Source: DAHUXN01 sp963729815
GTDB lineage: Bacteria > Acidobacteriota > Terriglobia > Acidiferrales > UBA7541
DNA: 64,000 nt
NCBI GenBank assembly: GCA_963729815.1
Contig: CAVSPU010000004.1
Span: forward strand, 558,001-622,000
Direction: 5' to 3'
Position 1 is the stretch's first letter; each line of letters starts with the position of its first letter. Of the stretch, positions 40,743-48,511 are shown one piece after another. The translations under genes and the position numbers were made by a program. The notes under the pieces are model-generated. The model searched no databases and was not told where the DNA came from. It worked only from the letters and a program-made list of their open reading frames with translations.

Positions 40743-41450
40743 ATGGCATTCAGGGGAAAAGGGCAAGGCTCGCAAATTCGGCGTAGTGTGCGAGAAGACT
40801 GGGTCGCCCAGCTTCCTGAGGGGAAGTCTTGCGCCTTTCGCTGCATTGTCCGCAACTGGGAAGACGGCTACGCGGTGCTGTCGGTTGCCCTGAACGAGGC
40901 GCTCGCACATCGATCGGAGGGCGAGCTCGGGAATGCGCGCGCTGGAATTGAGATGGCTGGCGCGGTGGTCGATCAACTGGCTGCTCCTTTGTTAGCTGCG
41001 TGCCGGACATTCGCGAGCAACGGGCGGCGACTTGCGGAGGTTCCCCCGGTAGCGCCATTGGATCCAGAGTTCTATACAGGGGAGATTGCGAAGCAGAACG
41101 CGGCGTGGAATCAGGTGCTGCACAAGGTGCTCTTCAGCAGCCGTTCGAGGTTTCTGCACAAACTCCGGGCATTGGAATTGACCATAAGCGTTCTGGCAGA
41201 CGAGTTCCGCGAGATAGCTGAGGGTCTGGCGTCCGGGGTCGAGGCTCAACCGGTTGAGTCGTGGGCGGCGCTGGATAAGCTGCACTACGACCTGAATACA
41301 TGCCTGCGCGAAATGATCGTGATTCTGAAATCCCTTCTTCGAGTGCTTCCCGATGCGTGGGTGGTCTCTTTCCGAAACGAACTCGATGCTTCCGTTGTGG
41401 GAGCCAGAGTGCGGAATCACCCGCGAGTACCCTTGCGGGTTTCAGCCTAG
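40743..41450 (+). CDS. uncharacterised helical protein upstream of an ECF sigma gene
   Basis: About 235 residues, no signal peptide, no membrane helix. The first ~50 residues (R-G-K-G-Q-G-S-Q-I-R-R onward) look like a small beta domain with a W-E-D-G-Y-A-V-L-S-V strand. The remaining ~180 are predicted mostly helical with regular leucines (L-R-A-L-E-L-T-I-S-V-L-A-D-E-F), ending in a basic tail. I do not recognise a family. The start ATG at 40743 follows GGGG at 40737-40740. It lies divergent to lysS and about 178 bases upstream of the ECF sigma gene, possibly in its regulon. The perfect 8-bp hairpin CGCTCCCC/GGGGAGCG at 41491-41511 after it lacks a T-run. Confidence 0.6.
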   Translation: MAFRGKGQGSQIRRSVREDWVAQLPEGKSCAFRCIVRNWEDGYAVLSVALNEALAHRSEGELGNARAGIEMAGAVVDQLAAPLLAACRTFASNGRRLAEVPPVAPLDPEFYTGEIAKQNAAWNQVLHKVLFSSRSRFLHKLRALELTISVLADEFREIAEGLASGVEAQPVESWAALDKLHYDLNTCLREMIVILKSLLRVLPDAWVVSFRNELDASVVGARVRNHPRVPLRVSA

Positions 41451-41627
41451 ACGCGCAGCCAAATTCCTAAGACAATGGTTTGGCAACCAGCGCTCCCCAA
41501 TCTGGGGAGCGGCTATGGCGGAGGCTCAGGCGCAAGTCATTGCCAACCGATGCTTCCTTGGAACATCTAAGGACAACTTCTGGAACAGGGGGCGCATCGG
41601 AACAACAGATGCGCCGCGACGGGAATC

Positions 41628-42272
41628 GTGACCCGAACGAGGCGAATCGAAAACGGCGAATTACCGGAAGCGGATGCGATCCGGCTGGCACAACAGGGTG
41701 ACGCGGCAGCGTTCGAGCGGATCTATCAGCTCCACAATCGCCGGGTTTACTCTTTATGCTTGCGGATGGTCGGAAACACGGCGGAGGCCGAGGACTTAAC
41801 TCAAGAAGCTTTTCTACAGCTGTTCCGGAAAATCAGCACGTTCCGAGGGGAGTCGGCGTTTTCCACATGGCTCCATCGGCTGGCTGTAAACGTCGTGCTG
41901 ATGCGATTGAGGAAGAAGACAGGCTCGGAAACTTCGCTCGAGGAAGTGACTCAGCCTGACGAAGAAGGCGGCGGACCGCGGAGAGATTTCGGCGCGCCTG
42001 ACTTGGGACTGAGCGGTTCGATCGACCGGGTGAACTTGAAGCGCGCGGTGGATCAATTGCCGGCGGGCTACAAGGCCGTATTCGTGCTTCACGATGTGCA
42101 GGGTTATGAGCACAATGAGATTGCAGGAATTATGGGCTGTTCGATTGGCAACTCGAAGTCCCAATTGCACAAGGCCCGAATGCGTTTGCGAGAGCTTCTC
42201 CATGAAGCAGAGAGAAACAAGGCCCGCGAAGAGCGCCAGGCTTTCAAGCGTGATGCTGCGGGCGAGGACTGA
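41628..42272 (+). CDS. ECF-type RNA polymerase sigma factor (module 1)
   Basis: 214 residues with sigma region 2 (about 25-95; A-E-D-L-T-Q-E-A-F-L-Q-L-F, then F-S-T-W-L-H-R-L-A-V-N) and region 4 (about 135-190; L-P-A-G-Y-K-A-V-F-V-L-H-D-V-Q-G-Y, then the HTH I-A-G-I-M-G-C-S-I-G-N-S-K-S-Q-L-H). Regions 1.1 and 3 are absent, as in ECF/RpoE-like factors. The GTG start at 41628 lacks a strong Shine-Dalgarno. The gene is followed after five bases by a zinc-finger anti-sigma gene. Together with the DUF4097 gene this is a complete envelope-stress-type cassette. Confidence 0.93.
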   Translation: MTRTRRIENGELPEADAIRLAQQGDAAAFERIYQLHNRRVYSLCLRMVGNTAEAEDLTQEAFLQLFRKISTFRGESAFSTWLHRLAVNVVLMRLRKKTGSETSLEEVTQPDEEGGGPRRDFGAPDLGLSGSIDRVNLKRAVDQLPAGYKAVFVLHDVQGYEHNEIAGIMGCSIGNSKSQLHKARMRLRELLHEAERNKAREERQAFKRDAAGED

Positions 42273-42277
42273 ACGTC

Positions 42278-42931
42278 ATGGCACAGATGAGTTGTGAGGA
42301 ATTCTGGGGACTGACCGCAGATTGGCTGGAAGGCGAACGCCGTCCGGAGGCGGTTGCGCACGTGGCTGGCTGCAGCCGATGCCGCGGTTTGGTTGCGGAC
42401 CTTGATCTTATCCGCAAGGCTGGCGCTGACCTCACTGTCGATGAAAAAGCCCCTGCACACCTGTGGCGCTCCATCAGAGCGCAATTGGAGAAAGAAGGCG
42501 TGATTCGCCAGCGCCGGACGGGCTGGTGGGAACGATTGGGGTCGTTTGGCGCACTGCGACCGGCTGTCGCGAGCGCGTATTTGTCGCTTGTCATCGCCGG
42601 GGCTGTGTTTCTCGGATGGCAGGCTAATACGAATCGTGCCGCTAATAACCATGAAGCGTGGCTGAATCACACGCAGAAGACGATGGCGCCTCTCGTGGCG
42701 GAGTTCGGGCCACAAGCCGACGTTCGGATAGCCGCGTCGGCGCCCCTGCGAAACGAGGACGTGACCGCAACGCTGAATCGAAACCTAGCCATTGTTGACA
42801 ACATGATTGCAATGTGTGAAAAGAGCGTCCGCGAGGATCCGCAAAACGAAATGACTCGAGACTATCTGTATACCGCCTACCAGCAGAAAGCGGACCTGCT
42901 GACCACGATGGCGGAAAGCGAGGGGCGGTAA
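42278..42931 (+). CDS. zinc-finger anti-sigma factor (module 1)
   Basis: 217 residues. The cytoplasmic N-terminus has the ZAS/HC2-like zinc motif H-V-A-G-C-S-R-C (His near 28, Cys near 32 and 35), with an earlier cysteine in S-C-E-E-F. One membrane helix at about 93-112 (S-A-Y-L-S-L-V-I-A-G-A-V-F-L-G-W) and an extracytoplasmic C-terminus of about 100 residues without recognised sensor domain complete it. Such proteins hold the cognate ECF sigma factor at the membrane until regulated proteolysis. The stop overlaps the start of the next gene (TAATG). Confidence 0.88.
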   Translation: MAQMSCEEFWGLTADWLEGERRPEAVAHVAGCSRCRGLVADLDLIRKAGADLTVDEKAPAHLWRSIRAQLEKEGVIRQRRTGWWERLGSFGALRPAVASAYLSLVIAGAVFLGWQANTNRAANNHEAWLNHTQKTMAPLVAEFGPQADVRIAASAPLRNEDVTATLNRNLAIVDNMIAMCEKSVREDPQNEMTRDYLYTAYQQKADLLTTMAESEGR

Positions 42932-43815
42932 TGCGAGCTTCCTGGACATCAACGATTTGCGCGAAGCCCACGTGGCGTGTCGCCAGCGCCTGCGCGGCCT
43001 TTCTTCTGATGGGGGCCACATCTCCGCTCTACGCGCATCATTTGGAGAAGCAGTTCACCGTGCAGACTCATCCGTTGATCACGCTTCACAATCCGAGCGG
43101 TAATGTGACCATCTCCTCGTGGGACAAACCGGAAGTGATGGTTGTGGCCGACCATGGCAGCGATAAAGTGGAAGTGGACGCCCAGCAATTCGGCAATCGC
43201 ATCGACATCATGACCCACCTGCTTGCCGAAGACATAAGTCCCGATGAACTTCGCGCGAATTACGTCATCACGGTTCCCGAAGATTCCGAACTGCAGATTC
43301 ACAATGATTCTGGCGCGGTGGATGTCTCGAAGATTCTCGGCGATATGAATGTTGAAACGGTTGCCGCCGGCATCGATGCAGAAGACATCGGCGGTTATTT
43401 CGTGGTGCAGACGGTCGGCGGTACATTCGAGTGCATGCGCTGCACCGGACGCCTTGAGGTGCGTTCCATCAGCGGAGACCTGAAGCTGGTTGATGATCAC
43501 AGCTCCAGCATCTTCGCCCAGACCTCGACCGGCGACATTCTCCTCGATGGTGATTTCATGCCTAACGGCAGTTACCGGCTGAAGAATTACAGCGGCAAGA
43601 TCAACGTGCGGTTTTCGCCGGGCGACTCCTTCGACGTCAGCGCAACATCATTACACGGCACCGTGGACAACGAGGCCAAGCTGAACCCTCCAGCGCATCC
43701 GAACCAACGAGCGCCGCGCGGCTCGCGCAGCCTGTTTGGCAGTTTCAACCAGGGCCGCGCCAAGCTGGAACTGTCGTCGTTCGATGGTACAATCAATATC
43801 CACAAGCGTGACTGA
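42931..43815 (+). CDS. DUF4097-family exported beta-solenoid protein (module 1)
   Basis: 294 residues. Signal peptide around C-A-A-F-L-L-M-G-A-T-S-P-L-Y-A-H, then repetitive beta-strand rungs typical of the DUF4097/adhesin-like family: L-H-N-P-S-G-N-V-T-I-S-S-W, I-H-N-D-S-G-A-V-D-V-S, and V-R-S-I-S-G-D-L-K-L-V-D. The C-terminus has S-F-D-G-T-I-N-I-H-K-R-D. Domains of this kind are frequently cotranscribed with ECF sigma/anti-sigma pairs; their ligand is unknown. Coupled to the anti-sigma gene by TAATG overlap. Confidence 0.85.
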   Translation: MRASWTSTICAKPTWRVASACAAFLLMGATSPLYAHHLEKQFTVQTHPLITLHNPSGNVTISSWDKPEVMVVADHGSDKVEVDAQQFGNRIDIMTHLLAEDISPDELRANYVITVPEDSELQIHNDSGAVDVSKILGDMNVETVAAGIDAEDIGGYFVVQTVGGTFECMRCTGRLEVRSISGDLKLVDDHSSSIFAQTSTGDILLDGDFMPNGSYRLKNYSGKINVRFSPGDSFDVSATSLHGTVDNEAKLNPPAHPNQRAPRGSRSLFGSFNQGRAKLELSSFDGTINIHKRD

Positions 43816-43867
43816 CGCCTCAAACTCCAGCACCCAAGGTTTTCCGAACGGCACACTTTCAACAGGC

Positions 43868-44404
43868 ATGCGCCCGAATCGCCGCCTCATCGCCCTGACC
43901 GGCTTCATGGGTTGCGGCAAGTCGACAGTGGCACGATTGCTCGCGCGCCAAATCGGGTGGCTTCACGCCGATCTCGATAAGCATATCGTCGAGCGCGCCA
44001 ATCTATCCATTCCCGCGATTTTCGCGGACCTTGGCGAGCCGGCATTTCGCGAAATCGAGCACGAGGAACTGAAGCGCATCCTGGGCGAAGCGAAAGAAAG
44101 TGCCCGGCCGACCATCATTTCTCTCGGCGGCGGCACGCTCGTACAACCGCCGAATGTCGAGGCACTACGGCAGTGCGGCTGCGCAACCGTGTGGCTGAAT
44201 TGCCCGGTCGAGGAACTTCTGCGGCGCTGCTCCCACATCACGGACCGGCCGCTTTTTCGCGACGAAGCCAGTTTCCGGCAGCTTTATACCCATCGGCTGC
44301 CGTTTTACCAGAAGGCGGAATACCGCGTAGAAAGTGCGGTGGAACCTCTGCGCGTGGTGCAGAATATTATTGCGCTCGGCATTCTGGAAGGAGTCCCCGC
44401 ATGA
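43868..44404 (+). CDS. aroK: shikimate kinase
   Basis: About 178 residues. P-loop G-F-M-G-C-G-K-S-T near 13-21, the shikimate-binding D-L-D-K-H at about 38-42, G-G-G-T-L near 80-84, and the lid D-R-P-L-F-R near 124-129. Phosphorylates shikimate in the aromatic amino acid pathway. Frame extends upstream into the DUF4097 gene; the ATG at 43868 gives the family N-terminus (L-I-A-L-T-G-F-M-G). The stop overlaps the next start as ATGA. It is a biosynthetic gene set within a regulatory cassette, so perhaps only a passenger. Confidence 0.95.
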   Translation: MRPNRRLIALTGFMGCGKSTVARLLARQIGWLHADLDKHIVERANLSIPAIFADLGEPAFREIEHEELKRILGEAKESARPTIISLGGGTLVQPPNVEALRQCGCATVWLNCPVEELLRRCSHITDRPLFRDEASFRQLYTHRLPFYQKAEYRVESAVEPLRVVQNIIALGILEGVPA

Positions 44405-45153
44405 TTTGCTCCGCAAGGGCTGCTCTTCGAGTTTCCCGGCTACTGGCCATGGCATTCTTGCTTGCAGCCGGCTCGCCGCCACTTTTGAGCGCGCCGCGCG
44501 GTGAGCACGGCGCGGGACGCGCCGCTTCGCCTGCAAGCGGCGGAGTCCTCGCAGCGGACAAAGGCAAATTCCGCGACATAGTGAACAGCAAACAAGTCGG
44601 GTCAGAACAATATGACATTTCCGCCAACGGCAGCGAATGGGTTGCTCGCGGCGAGGCCGAGGTAAAATCGGCGAAGGGGCCCTCAACGCATATCACTTCC
44701 CTGCTACGCCTGAACGCCGATGGAGCACCGGTGCATTACGAATGGGCAACCACGACGGGAGACAAGAAGGCGGGCGCCACGATCGATTTCTCGAACGGAA
44801 CGGCAACAATTCAACTCGTCATGAACGGCGGAAAGCCATTTACACAGCAATTCTTCTTTAAGACTCCGATTGTGGTGATTCTCGACGACAACATGTATCA
44901 CCAGTACGGAATCCTCGCCCGAATTTATGACTGGTCGAAGAAGGGCGCGCAAACTTTCCCGGTTCTCATACCGCAGGAAATGACGCCCGGCACGATTACC
45001 GTGGAAGCTGAAGATCCGGAAAATGTGGATGGAAAAAGCATGCAACGGCTGCGCGTGCACACTGCGGATCTGGACCTGACTCTTTACCTGGACAAGGATC
45101 GCCTGTATCGAATCGCCGTTCCGAGTGCGAACGCCGAAATCGACCGCGAATAG
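44401..45153 (+). CDS. secreted hypothetical protein, coupled to aroK
   Basis: About 250 residues. Signal peptide (L-L-A-M-A-F-L-L-A-A-G-S-P-P-L-L-S-A), then a single soluble beta-rich domain of about 200 residues with alternating charged and hydrophobic strands (E-W-A-T-T-T-G-D and D-L-D-L-T-L-Y-L-D-K-D). I do not recognise it with confidence; lipocalin-like or DUF3108-like folds are possible. It starts with ATG overlapping the aroK stop (ATGA). The upstream open frame to 44173 is antiphase to aroK and is not used. A strong terminator follows. Confidence 0.7.
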   Translation: MICSARAALRVSRLLAMAFLLAAGSPPLLSAPRGEHGAGRAASPASGGVLAADKGKFRDIVNSKQVGSEQYDISANGSEWVARGEAEVKSAKGPSTHITSLLRLNADGAPVHYEWATTTGDKKAGATIDFSNGTATIQLVMNGGKPFTQQFFFKTPIVVILDDNMYHQYGILARIYDWSKKGAQTFPVLIPQEMTPGTITVEAEDPENVDGKSMQRLRVHTADLDLTLYLDKDRLYRIAVPSANAEIDRE

Positions 45154-45179
45154 CTGAGCTGAATCTCTAGCCAGAAATG

Positions 45180-45210
45180 AAAAAGGCCCTGCAGATTGCA
45201 GGGCCTTTTT
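45180..45210. terminator. bidirectional intrinsic terminator between facing modules
   Basis: Perfect 14-bp stem AAAAAGGCCCTGCA (45180-45193) with TGCAGGGCCTTTTT (45197-45210) and a 3-base loop. A-run and T-run on each side let it act on both strands. It separates the plus-strand aroK transcript from the minus-strand PDZ transcript. Confidence 0.95.
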
Positions 45211-45239
45211 GGTTTCAGTGTGTCAAACGAAGCCGTGGC

Positions 45240-46352
45240 CTACAGCGCCGCACTTCGCGTCGCGGCGGGATGCGCGGCGGGCGGTTCAATCGGCACGGTC
45301 ACGGACTTCTCCGAGCCTTGGCGCATGATCGTCAGCGACACGCTTTTTTGATCGCGTTTCTCGCGCAATTGATCGCGGAGTTCGCCGACGCTTTTCACCG
45401 CTGCGCTGTCCACGCGAGTGATCACGTCGCCCGCTTCCAAGCCGGCTTTGGCCGCCGCGGTTCCTGGGCTTACCGAACGGATCAAGACGCCCGAATCGCC
45501 GGGCACGTGAAAATATTCTCCGAGTTGCCCGTTGACGTCCTCTGCCTCAATTCCCAGCACCGGCGTCATGGCCGGGAACATCTCGGGCATTTCGAAGTGG
45601 AAATTAAGCATGCGCTGCGGCAAAACCTCGCGCAGTTGCGTCTCCACGTTGTCGGTGCGATTGCCCACTTGAATCGATACCTTGGTTTCCTGCCCGTTGC
45701 GCATCACAGTAACGCTCACGTTTCGTCCGGGCGGAGTTTCGCGCACCAGCCGCCGAAACTGCACAGTCCCTTCCACCCTGGCGCCGTCGTATTGCACGAT
45801 CACATCATTTGCTTGCAGGCCGGCCTTGGCCGCGGGGCCGTTGGGCAGCACCTGAGAAACGAGGACGCCGGTCACTTCCGGGAGTTTGAGCTCCTTCGCC
45901 TGATCGGCCGAGACTTCACCGACTTCGACGCCGAGCCAGCCCGTGTCGTCCGCCGAGTCCAGAGCGAAGAGTTGTTGCGCCTGTGCCGCGGAGGCCTGCG
46001 CTTGCTGTGCGATTCCCGCCTGATCCGCCTGGAGTTTGGCGGTGAGGGCATCCAGTTCCTGACGATTCGTCCAGTTTCCCGTCATTTTCCCTGCCACCTC
46101 CGACTGAAGTTGCTGGGCCATTGCTTGCAGGTCCTCGCTCTTGACCTTCATTTCCTCTTGAAGCTCCTTCATGTTGCGCTGCCACTGGGCCGTGTCAATT
46201 TGTGCGCCGGGGCAACTGGCGCTTGATTCGCTGTTGGAGGGTGTCTGTGGAACCGGCGGCACCGGACGAGATTGCGAACGAACGCCCGCGGCCGCCAGAC
46301 CAATCGCAAATGTTCCGAGAGCCATATATTGTAGGTACGTTGAGACGCGCAT
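45240..46352 (-). CDS. exported protein with two PDZ domains and a coiled coil
   Basis: 370 residues. Signal peptide (A-L-G-T-F-A-I-G-L-A-A-A-G-V) then a helical, Gln-rich coiled-coil region (about 55-125). PDZ 1 spans about 137-230 (G-W-L-G-V-E-V, then G-P-A-A-K-A-G-L) and PDZ 2 about 265-360 (G-V-L-I-R-S-V-S-P-G-T-A-A-A-K-A-G-L). No trypsin-like catalytic domain (no H-D-S triad), so it is not a DegP-type protease but could bind C-termini of unfolded outer-membrane proteins, as DegS/DegP PDZ domains do. Last gene of the right-hand ECF module; its protein-end-binding domains fit an envelope-stress sensor. Confidence 0.85.
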   Translation of the reverse strand: MRVSTYLQYMALGTFAIGLAAAGVRSQSRPVPPVPQTPSNSESSASCPGAQIDTAQWQRNMKELQEEMKVKSEDLQAMAQQLQSEVAGKMTGNWTNRQELDALTAKLQADQAGIAQQAQASAAQAQQLFALDSADDTGWLGVEVGEVSADQAKELKLPEVTGVLVSQVLPNGPAAKAGLQANDVIVQYDGARVEGTVQFRRLVRETPPGRNVSVTVMRNGQETKVSIQVGNRTDNVETQLREVLPQRMLNFHFEMPEMFPAMTPVLGIEAEDVNGQLGEYFHVPGDSGVLIRSVSPGTAAAKAGLEAGDVITRVDSAAVKSVGELRDQLREKRDQKSVSLTIMRQGSEKSVTVPIEPPAAHPAATRSAAL

Positions 46353-46388
46353 AATTGTTCTCCGTCGCAGAAGATTTTCAGGCTCGCG

Positions 46389-47171
46389 CTAGACGGTGGG
46401 CCGTCCCTGCACAAGTCGAATTGCCCCATTCACCGTGCTCATGGAGATTTCGCCACCACCGGAGCCCAACTGCCCGCGAAACAACGTGGAGTTGTATGCT
46501 CCCAGCGTGCGCAGCGGAAAATCGGAATGGAAGTCGCCGTTGCGGTTGGCCACCGCGATTTCGGCCGCGGCGTCAGCGGGCACGGAGAGCACGATCGAGC
46601 CATTGACTGTTACAAGCTGCATCGGATCGCCCTGCGCCAGCGATCTCAACTGCAGCCGCACGTCTCCGTTCGTCGTCCGCGCGCTGAACCGGCCATCGCT
46701 GTCGACTACTTCGATGCTTCCATTGATCGAGTTCAGCATTCCCACACCCGAAACACCGCGGACATGAACGTCGCCATTCACCGTTTCGAGGGCGGCAAGC
46801 TGTATCCGGTATGGAACATGTATGTGGTATTCCACAGTCACTTCGACGCCGCTTCCCCGCGGATAATGCGTGCTCACAGCGATCCGGTCACCATCGGTTT
46901 GCACGTCGATTTGCACGCGCTGCAGGTCCTGTGGGTCGTGCAACGCGGTCTTAATCGCGCGGACTTCCACCTGATCGCGGTCCCAGCCATCGACTTGCAC
47001 CATGCCATTGGTATTCGCCAGCACGAAGACGCCTCCGGCGCGCAACGGGTAAGTCTGGTCGAAGACTTCCGTGGAGGCGGATGCGGGCAGCGCGGTAAAA
47101 GCAAAAAACGCCAAGAAAATCAGGGGAAAACGAACGCTTCGATGTACTCCAGGAATGGCCGCTTTCCTCAT
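46389..47171 (-). CDS. DUF4097-like exported beta-solenoid protein (module 2, first copy)
   Basis: 260 residues. Signal peptide (L-I-F-L-A-F-F-A-F-T-A-L-P-A-S-A), then rungs L-A-N-T-N-G-M-V-Q-V-D-G-W, L-E-T-V-N-G-D-V-H-V, S-I-N-G-S-I-E-V-V, R-T-T-N-G-D-V-R-L, and S-T-V-N-G-A-I-R-L. The T-V-N-G-x-I pattern is the hallmark of DUF4097-type putative adhesins. It follows a related larger gene and precedes the PDZ gene. Role unknown; coupling to anti-sigma/ECF genes suggests an extracytoplasmic sensor or effector. Confidence 0.85.
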   Translation of the reverse strand: MRKAAIPGVHRSVRFPLIFLAFFAFTALPASASTEVFDQTYPLRAGGVFVLANTNGMVQVDGWDRDQVEVRAIKTALHDPQDLQRVQIDVQTDGDRIAVSTHYPRGSGVEVTVEYHIHVPYRIQLAALETVNGDVHVRGVSGVGMLNSINGSIEVVDSDGRFSARTTNGDVRLQLRSLAQGDPMQLVTVNGSIVLSVPADAAAEIAVANRNGDFHSDFPLRTLGAYNSTLFRGQLGSGGGEISMSTVNGAIRLVQGRPTV

Positions 47172-47197
47172 TTCCCTTCTCCCTTCACTTTCGCTTC

Positions 47198-48511
47198 CTA
47201 TGGTTCATCCGGCGGTGGTGTTTTTTTCAGGTTGTTCAAGTTCATCTCGAGCTGCTTGCGCAGCTTGTCCATCTGCTGATTGAGCAGATCAAGTTGCTGC
47301 TTTTCGCGCTGCTGATCGTTTAGGACCAGCCGGATATTGCCCGACACGGTGCGCAGCACGAGCCTGGCTCCCCCTCCATTTAGTGCCCCTTCCGCGCGCA
47401 CTACTTGGCTGCCTTCGTCGGGCTCACCGTAGGTCATGTGCAATGGAAATGCAGGGTCAACAATCACGCGATGATCGCCGCCGAGCTCAACCAAGGCGTC
47501 GATCGTGATGGGGAGCTCTTTCGGGAGATAGACGACAATGTCACCTTCGCCAGCCTCAAGGCTGCATAGGCTGCTCAACTTCGCCCCAGGCCCAAACCAG
47601 GCCGTAATGCCCCCGGAACCCGTCGAGGCGCGAACCGCGCTCTCGATTTGCATCAACGAAACATTTCCCGCGCCAGTTTCGAGCTCCGTTGGGCCGGACG
47701 CGTGAACCACTCGAATTCCTCCGCCGCCCGTGCGTGCGTGGATCACGCCGGAAGCGTCACCGACTTCGATGTCGCCGCCGCCGGTGGTCACTACCAGCCC
47801 AGAACCTGCATGTTCCAGGTAAATATTTCCGCCGCCAGTATCGAGCCTTCCCGCACCGGCAATCGAAGCCACGCGAATGTGCCCTCCGCCGGTGCGCAAG
47901 ATGGCCGTGCCGTTGACGGACCCCACGCTGATATCGCCGCCACCGGTTTGCGCGGTCAAATTTCCGGACGCGCCCTTGACGACGATGCTCCCGCCGTCCG
48001 TAATCAGCCGCGCTGGCCCAATCTGACCCGCGGAAATGTCTCCACCGTCGGTCGCCGCAGCAACCTGTCCTTCAATGTCGCTTACGCGAATGCCGCCGCC
48101 GTTGGTGGAAATGTCCAGGTTGTAGTTGCGAGGCACGGCGACTTCGAACGTCACCCAAAGGTGCTGTCCCCAGTGGAGGTGGGGTGAACGCCCCACGAGG
48201 AGAACGCCATCGGGTGTGTTGCGCACAACCACAGTGAATGCGTCGAGAATTCGTTGCGCGTTTGGATCGCTTGAATTCACTTCTAGGTGAACGCGATAAT
48301 TCACATTTTCCGAATCCTGCGTGGTGATGTGCACATCGCCCTGATCCGTCATCAAGTGAAGCCGCATTCCGGCGGCCGTCGAGAGTTGGCCCGTCTTATC
48401 CGCCGTCAGATGGCCCGAGTCGTTTGCCCGCGCCGGAGCTGCGCACAGAAGCGCTGAGGCGAGAGCCGCGATCGCAAAATGCGAATATTTCCTATGCTGC
48501 CGTATCCCCAT
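47198..48511 (-). CDS. DUF4097-like exported beta-solenoid protein (module 2, large copy)
   Basis: 437 residues. Signal peptide (F-A-I-A-A-L-A-S-A-L-L-C-A-A-P-A-R-A), then about 12 rungs of roughly 18 residues with the motif T-G-G-G-D-I or T-G-G-G-H-I, V-x-V-x-x-x-x-G (about 130-320), a regular right-handed solenoid pattern. The C-terminus (about 395-437) is a coiled-coil (E-K-Q-Q-L-D-L-L-N-Q-Q-M-D-K-L-R) plus a Lys/Pro tail. Starts directly after the stop of the anti-sigma gene (TAA-ATG). No enzyme motif. Confidence 0.85.
   Translation of the reverse strand: MGIRQHRKYSHFAIAALASALLCAAPARANDSGHLTADKTGQLSTAAGMRLHLMTDQGDVHITTQDSENVNYRVHLEVNSSDPNAQRILDAFTVVVRNTPDGVLLVGRSPHLHWGQHLWVTFEVAVPRNYNLDISTNGGGIRVSDIEGQVAAATDGGDISAGQIGPARLITDGGSIVVKGASGNLTAQTGGGDISVGSVNGTAILRTGGGHIRVASIAGAGRLDTGGGNIYLEHAGSGLVVTTGGGDIEVGDASGVIHARTGGGGIRVVHASGPTELETGAGNVSLMQIESAVRASTGSGGITAWFGPGAKLSSLCSLEAGEGDIVVYLPKELPITIDALVELGGDHRVIVDPAFPLHMTYGEPDEGSQVVRAEGALNGGGARLVLRTVSGNIRLVLNDQQREKQQLDLLNQQMDKLRKQLEMNLNNLKKTPPPDEP

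Noticed and set aside
41491..41511. Perfect 8-bp hairpin CGCTCCCC/GGGGAGCG between the helical protein gene and the ECF gene
   Set aside because: No T-run on either strand, so not supported as an intrinsic terminator; no other role evident.
44173..44400. Upstream extension of the secreted protein gene overlapping aroK
   Set aside because: It overlaps aroK in another frame; aroK motifs are intact there, and an ATGA overlap gives a better start with a signal peptide at 44401.
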